Of a DNA stretch of 6,129 nucleotides, positions 1-5,242 are shown piece after piece. Origin of the DNA: an uncultured Desulfobacca sp. (lineage in GTDB: Bacteria; Desulfobacterota; Desulfobaccia; Desulfobaccales; Desulfobaccaceae); assembly GCA_937958145.1 (NCBI GenBank), contig CALGOE010000209.1, positions 1-6,129 of the forward strand. Direction: 5' to 3'. Below the pieces are notes generated by a model. The model did no database searches. It was not told the DNA's origin and worked only from the letters and a program-made list of their open reading frames with translations. Numbering within the stretch: the stretch's first letter is position 1; the number at the start of each line of letters is the position of its first letter. The position numbers and the translations under genes were made by a program.

Positions 1-1
1 T

Positions 2-88
2 GGCATGCTTCTGGCTGCCAAAACTGCAGGACGTTTGGTCCTCCTTAGCCCGGCGGACCAGGTCATTCCTGGCGCCACCGTGGCCTAA
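2..88 (+). CDS. metG: C-terminal end of methionyl-tRNA synthetase (partial)
   Basis: Only the last 28 codons and the TAA stop lie in the window; the gene enters from the left edge. The peptide begins GMLLAAK, continues LVLLSPADQVIPG and ends in ATVA. This is the closing pattern of the EMAPII/Trbp111-type tRNA-binding domain (GM-LAA ... LVLL-(S/T)-P-D ... V-PG--V) that ends many bacterial methionyl-tRNA synthetases. The full enzyme charges tRNA-Met in the cytoplasm, and this appended domain helps dimerisation and tRNA capture. A stand-alone Trbp111/CsaA-like protein, or another protein carrying the same OB fold, would end in a similar way, so the gene name rests on a short tail. The frame overlaps the upstream extension of the following lipoprotein reading frame. 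Confidence 0.65.
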   Translation, partial: GMLLAAKTAGRLVLLSPADQVIPGATVA

Positions 89-653
89 CGCCGCGTCGCC
101 CTGGCCTCTTCTCATCTGCAGCGGTTGGCTCATCCTGGCGCTCTGCTGCCTCACCGGCTGCGCCGCCAAACCAGTGAAGCCAAAACTGCCGCCGCCCGAA
201 GTCAAGGCCCCGCCCACTACCCCGGCCGCCAACCGGCTGCGGGAGGCCATCGGCTATTACCTCAGCGCCGATTACCAATACGGCGGCGCTTCCAGCACCG
301 CCCTGGACTGCTCCGGCTTTGTCATGAAAACCTACCAACGGGCCGGCATCAGGATCCCCCGCACCTCGGAACAGCAATTCCGGGGCGGCAAAACCGTGCC
401 GCCGGAACAGTTGCAATACGGCGATCTCATCTTCTTCAATAAATACTGCCAGAGTAAATACTCTTATGCCACAGCCAGCATTTTCTCCGGGGCCTTCCCC
501 CCCGATAACACCCCCAGCCACGTGGGGATCTATATCGGCAACGGCCGCTTCATCCATGCCTCGGCCAGCAAAGGCGGCGTGACCATCAGCAACTTAAAAG
601 AAGACTGCTGGCAGCGCTCCCTCATCGGAGTGCGCCGCTATTTACCCGAATAA
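69..653 (+). CDS. NlpC/P60 family cell-wall endopeptidase, lipoprotein; start uncertain
   Basis: This is a predicted envelope-anchored NlpC/P60 cysteine peptidase that would cut peptide stems of peptidoglycan. Numbering from the GTG at 174, the domain shows a DCSGF nucleophile motif (Cys46, codon 309), a GDLIFF strand near 83-88, a SHVGIYIG histidine (His116) and a third polar residue in FIHAS (His128): a full Cys-His-His triad. About 25 residues between GDLIFF and SHVG, including Cys92 and several aromatics, make this loop longer than in minimal family members. The same frame upstream of 174 encodes a hydrophobic stretch (LILALCCLTGC, Cys at 159-161) that is a textbook lipobox, followed by Ala-Ala-Lys and a Pro-rich tether. 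Starting at GTG 174 would delete the export signal. No in-frame ATG, GTG or TTG precedes the lipobox in the window. The start given here is CTG 69, a placeholder; the true start may lie left of the window, overlapping the preceding gene. The domain call is firm, the start is not. Confidence 0.85.
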   Translation: MAPPWPNAASPWPLLICSGWLILALCCLTGCAAKPVKPKLPPPEVKAPPTTPAANRLREAIGYYLSADYQYGGASSTALDCSGFVMKTYQRAGIRIPRTSEQQFRGGKTVPPEQLQYGDLIFFNKYCQSKYSYATASIFSGAFPPDNTPSHVGIYIGNGRFIHASASKGGVTISNLKEDCWQRSLIGVRRYLPE

Positions 654-686
654 AAACCCCAACCCGGGCCCATGGTCCAAACCAGC

Positions 687-708
687 CTGCCAGGAATCAT
701 TCTGGCAG
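687..708 (+). other. Short perfect hairpin between the lipoprotein and kinase genes
   Basis: CTGCCAG (687-693) and CTGGCAG (702-708) form a perfect 7-bp stem around an 8-base loop. It lies 33 bases after the NlpC stop and just before the GGAG at 713-716. No T-run follows, so it is a weak terminator candidate. It could instead be an mRNA stem ahead of the kinase ribosome-binding site. It would fall inside the kinase reading frame only if the ATG at 672 were used, which is one reason to doubt that start. Confidence 0.3.
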
Positions 709-722
709 TAGTGGAGCTGACG

Positions 723-1964
723 TTGCCTCGTCGCAGGAACAAAGACACCCGGAAAGACACCGCCCCGATGGCCCCGCCAAAAACCAGAGCCCAACTGCAG
801 GAAGAACTGCGCCGGGCCCTGGAGAGGATCGCTACCCTGGAATCTGTGGAAAACCGCTGTCAGTTGGTGGAAAGCCAGCTCCGTCAACAAAACGCTTTTT
901 TCCATCACATGCTGGAATCCTTAACCCACCCCTTCTACGTCCTGGACGCCAACACCTATGAGATTGTCCTCGCCAATTCCGCCGCCCGCATGGGGGATCT
1001 GTCTGCCAAACCCACCTGCTATGGCCTGACCCACCGCCGCTCCACCCCCTGCTCCGGCACAGAACACCTCTGCCCCCTCCAGGAAGTGAAGCGGACCAAA
1101 CAACCGGTCACCGTCGAACACATCCATTTTGACATCAACGGCCAGCCCCGGGAAATGGAAGTGCACGCCTACCCCATCTTCGATGAGCAAGGCAACGTCG
1201 TGCAGATGATCGAATATTCCCTGGATATCTCCGACCGCAAACGCCTGGAGCAAGAGGTCCGGGAGTATGCCGATAAAATCAAACGGTTCGCCTACTCCGT
1301 TTCCCACGACCTGAAAAATCCCCTCATCGCCATCCACGGACTCACCAGCCTGCTCCAGAAAAAATATCAGGATCGGTTCGACGACAAGGGCCGGGAAATC
1401 TGCGCCCAAATCAACAAAGAGTCCCAACAGGCCCTGCAGCTCATTGAGGAGATCAACACCTTCATCAAAACCAGGGAGACCCCCTTCACCTTCGAACCCC
1501 TGGAGATAAAAGGCATCCTGGCCCAGGTGCGGGAGGAATTCCAGACCGCCTTCAAAAGCCAACAGATCGAATGGGTGGAACCAGAGGTGCTCCCCACCGT
1601 CAAGGCCGATCGCCTCTCGCTGCTGCGGGTTTTCCGTAATCTGGTGGATAATGCCGTGAAATATGGCGGGCCCGATCTGCATCGGATTACCATCGGCTAT
1701 GAGGCCACTGCCGACGCCCATATTTTTTCGGTGGGTGATGATGGCGTTGGCGTCCCGCCAGAACAACTGGAGGCAATTTTTGCCGCCTTCCAGAGGGGCA
1801 AATCCTCGGCCGGCCGGGAAGGCAGCGGCCTGGGTCTGGCCATTGTCCAGGAAATCGCCCAGAAACACGGCGGCAAAGCCTGGGCCGCCCCCGGCCAGCC
1901 CTGCGGGGCCATCTTCTACTTTTCCTTGGCCAAAGACCCGCCCCCGACCAAAACCGGCGCCTGA
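723..1964 (+). CDS. Soluble PAS-domain sensor histidine kinase with Cys/His-rich PAS loop
   Basis: This is a cytoplasmic two-component sensor kinase that would autophosphorylate a histidine and pass the phosphate to a response regulator, none of which is encoded in this window. Numbering from the ATG at 672: a coiled coil at about 38-72; a PAS domain at about 73-190, ending in the usual DISDRK; the H-box SHDLKNP with acceptor His212; the N-box FRNLVDNAVKYGG (321-333); G1 GDDGVG (355-360); an F-box-like segment near 370; and G2 GSGLGLAI (384-391). All catalytic boxes are intact and no membrane segment is present. The PAS domain holds Cys116, His121, Cys127, His132 and Cys134 in a loop, a pattern I associate with PAS kinases of Desulfobacterota. 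Start choice: TTG 723 has GGAG six bases upstream; ATG 768 (MAPPKTRAQ) gives the N-terminus most typical of such kinases but has a weaker site (GGAAAG, 11 bases away); ATG 672 has no visible ribosome-binding site. The ligand is unknown. Confidence 0.9.
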   Translation: MPRRRNKDTRKDTAPMAPPKTRAQLQEELRRALERIATLESVENRCQLVESQLRQQNAFFHHMLESLTHPFYVLDANTYEIVLANSAARMGDLSAKPTCYGLTHRRSTPCSGTEHLCPLQEVKRTKQPVTVEHIHFDINGQPREMEVHAYPIFDEQGNVVQMIEYSLDISDRKRLEQEVREYADKIKRFAYSVSHDLKNPLIAIHGLTSLLQKKYQDRFDDKGREICAQINKESQQALQLIEEINTFIKTRETPFTFEPLEIKGILAQVREEFQTAFKSQQIEWVEPEVLPTVKADRLSLLRVFRNLVDNAVKYGGPDLHRITIGYEATADAHIFSVGDDGVGVPPEQLEAIFAAFQRGKSSAGREGSGLGLAIVQEIAQKHGGKAWAAPGQPCGAIFYFSLAKDPPPTKTGA

Positions 1965-1972
1965 GGCACCGG
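1954..1972. terminator. GC-rich hairpin around the kinase stop codon (weak terminator candidate)
   Basis: CCGGCGCC (1954-1961) and GGCACCGG (1965-1972) pair in 7 of 8 positions, with one C-A mismatch, around a 3-base loop that is the kinase TGA stop itself. It sits between two convergent genes, where a shared terminator is expected. No T-run follows on either strand, so intrinsic termination is doubtful. Confidence 0.2.
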
Positions 1973-1997
1973 CAACAACTCACCAAGCCGCCGGCCC

Positions 1998-2258
1998 TCA
2001 GCCGCTGTAAATATTCAATCCCATCCCCAACAGGTCCGAGGCCACCCGCTGCTCAAAAGCCTCATCCGGACACTCCTCCAGATGAGAATAGCTCCCCACC
2101 ACCACCTCCAGCCAGTGCCGCTGCCGATGGTCTTCATACAGACGATAGGTGGCAATGTCATTGCCGCGCCAGCGCCGCAGGCGGCAGTAGAGACGGATAA
2201 TACGGCCATCAAGGAGCGCAAAGCCTCTGATATGGAATTGTTCTGCGACCGCAGCCAT
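1998..2258 (-). CDS. Hypothetical protein, 86 residues
   Basis: I do not recognise a family. The predicted protein has 86 residues, no signal peptide, no membrane segment, and a mixed basic/acidic composition (RLYCRLRRWRGND, then HLEECPDEAFEQR). Predicted segments look like two or three beta strands (FALLDGRIIRLYCRL, ATYRLYED, HWLEVVVGSY) followed by a helix, so a small alpha/beta domain is plausible. The start is the ATG at 2258 because GGGAGG lies eight bases upstream of it. A longer reading frame beginning with TTG at 2333 would run through the AT-rich palindrome and has no such site. The gene is convergent with the kinase (33-base gap) and divergent from the malic-enzyme gene. It is likely real, given a clear ribosome-binding site and coding-like codon use, but its function is unknown. 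Confidence 0.65.
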   Translation of the reverse strand: MAAVAEQFHIRGFALLDGRIIRLYCRLRRWRGNDIATYRLYEDHRQRHWLEVVVGSYSHLEECPDEAFEQRVASDLLGMGLNIYSG

Positions 2259-2321
2259 GGTCGTGCCCTCCCGGTCCGGACGGAGGCAAAAAGAGACAAC
2301 TGCCGACGCGCATCTACCTTT

Positions 2322-2335
2322 TATTGTATACAATA
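2322..2335. promoter_or_regulatory. Perfect 14-bp palindrome, GntR/FCD-type operator candidate
   Basis: TATTGTATACAATA is a perfect 14-bp palindrome. Its core, TTGTATACAA, matches the operator form known for FCD-subfamily GntR regulators (the NGTATACN type), which often control organic-acid genes such as malonate, lactate or C4-dicarboxylate pathways. It lies 63 bases upstream of the minus-strand hypothetical start and about 250 bases upstream of the malic-enzyme start. It also contains TACAAT, a good -10 hexamer, on both strands. No GntR gene is in the window, so the regulator assignment is inferred from motif shape only. Confidence 0.45.
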
Positions 2336-2355
2336 TATGGAAATTACTTGCTAAT

Positions 2356-2367
2356 TGAAAATTTTCA
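2356..2367. promoter_or_regulatory. Perfect 12-bp AT palindrome TGAAAATTTTCA
   Basis: TGAAAATTTTCA is perfectly palindromic, and wider ATTG (2354-2357) and CAAT (2368-2371) arms flank it symmetrically. Its centre lies 33 bp, close to three helical turns, from the centre of the 2322-2335 palindrome, so the two could be bound on the same DNA face. It could also be an A/T-tract UP-like element or simply curved DNA. Confidence 0.3.
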
Positions 2368-2479
2368 CAATAGCCCGGCCGTTGCTTGCCTGGCCCGCCT
2401 CCCCCACCATCTCCTCAGCCCACTGTGCCCCGGATGAGTAACAGCCGTCCCCCAACTCCTTCCCTGCCGCCGGAAAAAC

Positions 2480-2508
2480 TGGATACCTGCAGCAATATGC
2501 GTTAGAAT
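2480..2508 (+). promoter_or_regulatory. Possible sigma-70-type promoter for the malic-enzyme gene
   Basis: TGGATA (2480-2485) and TAGAAT (2503-2508) are separated by 17 bases and match the -35 and -10 consensus at 4 of 6 and 5 of 6 positions. Transcription would begin near 2515, leaving a leader of about 68 bases before the ATG at 2583. The assignment is by consensus only. Confidence 0.35.
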
Positions 2509-2582
2509 GAATCAAAACATACGGCTGGCCGCCAGCAACTCACAACCTGCAACCCCATAATCCATCTGCCCAGAGGACCACC

Positions 2583-5105
2583 ATGCACCACGAATCCGAT
2601 GCCCTCAATTTCCGCCTGCGTCACCGCGGTCTCATCGGGGTCAAAAGCAAAATGCCCATCCGGGATATGTCCGTGCTCAGCCGCATCTATACCCCCGGCG
2701 TCGGCGCCATCTGCCAGGCCATCGACCGCAATTCCCTGGAATCCTTCCGCCTCACCTGCCGGGGCAATGCCATCGCCCTCATCTCCGACGGCAGCGCCGT
2801 TTTCGAATTCGGCAACATCGGCGCCGCCGCCGTCCTCCCCAAACTGGAGGCCAAAAGCGTCATCTTCAAGACCTTCGCCAACGTCGACGCCATCCCCATC
2901 GCCATCCGGACCCAGGACCCCTATGAACTCGTGGAGACGGTCCGCGTCCTGGCGCCCTCCTTCGGCGGCATCTGTCTCGAGGGCATCGCCGCCCCCAAGT
3001 GCTTTACCATCGAAAGCTGCATCCGCCATGCCGTCCGGGTCTCGGTGCTCCACCACGAATTCCATGCCTCCGGCATCATCGTCCTGGCCGCCCTCTACAA
3101 CGCCCTGAATGTGGTGGGAAAAAAATTTGAAGACGTGCGCATCGTCATCAACGGCGTCGGCGCCGCCGGCATGGGGGTGGCCAAAGGACTGATCGTCGCC
3201 GGCAACAGAAACATCATCCTCTGCGACCGACACGGCGCCCTCCGGGTCTACCGCACCGTCGGCATGAACTGGGCCAAAAGCGAAATCGCCCGACTGGTGG
3301 GCCCCCAGGATGTCAAGGGCAGCCTGGCCGAGGTCATGCAAGGGGCCGATGTCTTTATCGGCCTCTCCGGACCGGGCCTGGTAACGCCCGAGATGATCGC
3401 CACCATGGCGCCCGATCCCATCGTCTTCGCCCTGGCTCTGCCGGAGCCGGAGATCAGCGAAGCCGACGCCCTGGCCGCCGGCGCCGCCGTCGCCGCCACC
3501 GGGCTGCCGGACAGCACCAACCAGATCCGCTCGTCTCTGGTCACCCCCGGGTTTTTCCGCGGCTGCCTGGATGTGGGCGCCACCAGAGTCAATATTGATA
3601 TGTATCTGGCCGCCGCCCGCGCCCTGGCCGGCATCATCCCCCCCGCAAAACTCTCTGCCGCCAACATCATCCCCCGCCAGATGGATTGGCACATCTCCCC
3701 CACCATGGCCCGGGCCGTGGCCCAGGCCGCCCAGGAAACCGGCGTGGCCGGCATCGGCCCCGATGAAATGCCCCCGGACCGGGTCTACGATCGGCTGGAA
3801 CGCTACATTTATGAAGGGGAACTGGCCTGGCTGCCCTCCGAGGGCCAGGATTACGGCAGCCTGAACATCGACGAGGAATCACTGGAACTGCACCGCCGCT
3901 ATCAGGGCTGCATCGGCGTCTATGCCAAGGTGCCCATCAAAGACGAGGTCATCTACCGCCGGCTCTATTCCCCCCGGGTCGTGGCCCAGGTCTGCGACCA
4001 GATCCGCCGCGACCCCATGGCCGCCTATGACTACACCCCCAAAAACAACCTGGTGGCCATCGTCACCGACGGCAGCGCCGTCCTGGGGTTGGGCAACATC
4101 GGCCCCCGGGCCGCCCTCCCGGTCATGGAAGGAAAAGCCGTTCTCTTCAAAACCTTCGGCGGCGTCGAGGCCTTCCCCTTGTGCATCAGCACCCAGGAAA
4201 CGGATCAGGTGGTGGCCTTTGTCCAGAACATCTCTCCCGCCTTCGGCGGCATCAACCTCGAAGACATCTCCTCGCCCCGCTGCTTCGACATCGAACAGCG
4301 TCTGCGCCAAACCCTGGATATCCCCGTCTTCCACGACGACCAGCACGGCACCGCCGTCGTCGTCCTGGCCGGCATCACCACTGCCCTGCGCCTGGTGCAC
4401 CGGGAGCTGGGCGAAGTCAAGATCGTCTTCAACGGCGCCGGCGCCTCGGCCATCGCCACCGCCAAACTCCTCATCACCGCCGGCGCCCAAAATATCATCG
4501 TCTGCGACACCACCGGCGTCCTCTACCAAGGCCGCTCCAAGGGCATGAACCGCATCAAAGAGGAGTTGGTTGAAATTACCAACCCCGAGCGGGTCACCGG
4601 CACCCTGGCCGATGCCCTCCGCGGCGCCGACATCTTCATCGGCCTGTCCGGACCGGATATCCTGACCCAGGAGATGATCAAGACCATGGCCCCCGACCCC
4701 ATCATCTTCGCCCTGGCCAACCCCATCCCGGAAATACATCCCGATGCCGCCTGGGCTGCCGGCGCCCTGGTGGTGGCCACCGGCCGGTCCGATTTTCCCA
4801 ACCAGGTCAACAACTGCCTGGCCTTCCCAGGCATCTTCCGCGGCGCCCTGGACATCCGCGCCACCGGCATCAACCAAGACATGAACCTGGCCGCCGCCTT
4901 CGCCATCGCCGACCTGGTGGGCAAAGACCTCCGGCCCAACTACATCCTGCCCGCTGCCATGGACTTCCGGGTCCCTCCGGCCGTGGCCGAAGCCGTGGCC
5001 CGGGCCGGCATCAACTCCGGCCTGGCCCGATTGACCATCGATCCCCAACGGGTCGCCCGCCACACCCGGGAATTTATCTACGATGAACGGCTGTCGATTC
5101 TCTGA
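2583..5105 (+). CDS. Tandem malic enzyme: degenerate N-terminal module fused to an intact C-terminal module
   Basis: The protein has 840 residues and two full malic-enzyme modules (about 7-412 and 433-840) joined by a roughly 20-residue linker. Malic enzyme oxidatively decarboxylates malate to pyruvate and CO2 with NAD(P)+ and a divalent metal. The C half keeps the family signature: Tyr462 (in YSPRV, usually YTPGV), Lys518 in MEGK, metal ligands in NLEDI (Glu560, Asp561) and FHDDQHGT (Asp585, Asp586), GAGASA (618-623), Asn713 in ANPIPEI and PNQVNN (739-744). The N half aligns at a constant offset of 427 from Lys91 on. It keeps Tyr36 (YTPGV), Lys91, Glu133 and a perfect GVGAAG loop (191-196), but Asp561 becomes Gly134, Asp585-Asp586 become His158-Glu159, Asn713 becomes Leu286, and Asn743-Asn744 become Arg316-Ser317. 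It is therefore probably non-catalytic. Ordinary small bacterial malic enzymes have about 380-450 residues, and MaeB-type fusions carry a phosphotransacetylase instead. GAGGA five bases before the ATG supports the start. No membrane or signal segment is seen. NAD versus NADP preference cannot be settled; Asp641 after the second strand hints at NAD. Confidence 0.93.
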   Translation: MHHESDALNFRLRHRGLIGVKSKMPIRDMSVLSRIYTPGVGAICQAIDRNSLESFRLTCRGNAIALISDGSAVFEFGNIGAAAVLPKLEAKSVIFKTFANVDAIPIAIRTQDPYELVETVRVLAPSFGGICLEGIAAPKCFTIESCIRHAVRVSVLHHEFHASGIIVLAALYNALNVVGKKFEDVRIVINGVGAAGMGVAKGLIVAGNRNIILCDRHGALRVYRTVGMNWAKSEIARLVGPQDVKGSLAEVMQGADVFIGLSGPGLVTPEMIATMAPDPIVFALALPEPEISEADALAAGAAVAATGLPDSTNQIRSSLVTPGFFRGCLDVGATRVNIDMYLAAARALAGIIPPAKLSAANIIPRQMDWHISPTMARAVAQAAQETGVAGIGPDEMPPDRVYDRLERYIYEGELAWLPSEGQDYGSLNIDEESLELHRRYQGCIGVYAKVPIKDEVIYRRLYSPRVVAQVCDQIRRDPMAAYDYTPKNNLVAIVTDGSAVLGLGNIGPRAALPVMEGKAVLFKTFGGVEAFPLCISTQETDQVVAFVQNISPAFGGINLEDISSPRCFDIEQRLRQTLDIPVFHDDQHGTAVVVLAGITTALRLVHRELGEVKIVFNGAGASAIATAKLLITAGAQNIIVCDTTGVLYQGRSKGMNRIKEELVEITNPERVTGTLADALRGADIFIGLSGPDILTQEMIKTMAPDPIIFALANPIPEIHPDAAWAAGALVVATGRSDFPNQVNNCLAFPGIFRGALDIRATGINQDMNLAAAFAIADLVGKDLRPNYILPAAMDFRVPPAVAEAVARAGINSGLARLTIDPQRVARHTREFIYDERLSIL

Positions 5106-5151
5106 GGTTGCGGCTTTGGCAGCATAATTAAGCAAGATTCCAGGGAAAATG

Positions 5152-5163
5152 GAAAAATTTTTC
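5152..5163. promoter_or_regulatory. AT palindrome GAAAAATTTTTC upstream of the hemerythrin promoter
   Basis: A perfect 12-bp palindrome of A5/T5 flanked by G and C ends six bases before the putative -35 hexamer. The position suits an UP element or a regulator site. It resembles the palindrome at 2356-2367: both read GAAAA(A)TTTT(T)CAC in the plus direction. Confidence 0.3.
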
Positions 5164-5169
5164 ACCCCC

Positions 5170-5204
5170 TTGCCTTTGCCCCGGAAGTCTGCTATCCTGC
5201 AGAC
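5170..5204 (+). promoter_or_regulatory. Promoter for the hemerythrin operon with an inverted repeat around the -10
   Basis: TTGCCT (5170-5175) and TATCCT (5193-5198) are 17 bases apart, each matching consensus at 4 of 6 positions, in the 137-base gap ahead of the hemerythrin gene. The -10 hexamer is exactly enclosed by a perfect inverted repeat, GTCTGC (5187-5192) and GCAGAC (5199-5204). A repressor bound there would block the promoter. Alternatively the symmetry is chance. Confidence 0.45.
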
Positions 5205-5242
5205 GATTCCCACTCCCTGCACCACGTCGCCGGAGGTTACCT

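Larger units (their letters stand above)
2259..2582. other. Divergent intergenic region with palindromes and promoter-like sequence
   Basis: These 324 bases separate the minus-strand hypothetical gene from the malic-enzyme gene. About 2315-2372 is sharply AT-rich compared with the rest of the window and carries two perfect palindromes, listed separately. The stretch 2373-2478 is GC-rich with no motif I recognise. From 2480 a promoter-like pair and then a GAGGA ribosome-binding site lead into the malic-enzyme ATG. I see no tRNA, riboswitch or convincing small ORF here. Confidence 0.7.

Noticed and set aside
921..1868. Minus-strand open frame antisense to the histidine kinase
   Set aside because: The plus strand carries all kinase boxes. 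The antisense product is Gly/Phe-rich without motifs.
2082..2354. Plus-strand 90-codon frame across the hypothetical gene and intergenic region
   Set aside because: It is antisense to a better-supported minus-strand gene with a strong ribosome-binding site, and it runs through the AT-rich palindromes.
2502..3692. Long minus-strand open frame (396 codons) antisense to the first malic-enzyme module
   Set aside because: It is a GC-rich mirror frame, full of Gly, Asp and Ala, with no domain. The plus-strand frame is a clear enzyme.
2583..5105. Second module considered as a phosphotransacetylase domain, as in MaeB-type fusions
   Set aside because: Residues 433-840 repeat the malic-enzyme motifs (MEGK, NLEDI, FHDDQHGT, ANPIPEI), so this is a second malic enzyme.
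5152..5165. A5/T5 palindrome considered as an intrinsic terminator of the malic-enzyme gene
   Set aside because: The stem is purely A-T with no GC part or loop, too weak for a terminator hairpin. Its position next to a promoter fits better.
3879..5225. Long minus-strand open frame (448 codons) antisense to the second malic-enzyme module
   Set aside because: It has the same low-complexity Gly/Asp/Val composition as the antisense frame of the first module, which is expected because the two modules are repeats. No ribosome-binding site or family match is seen.
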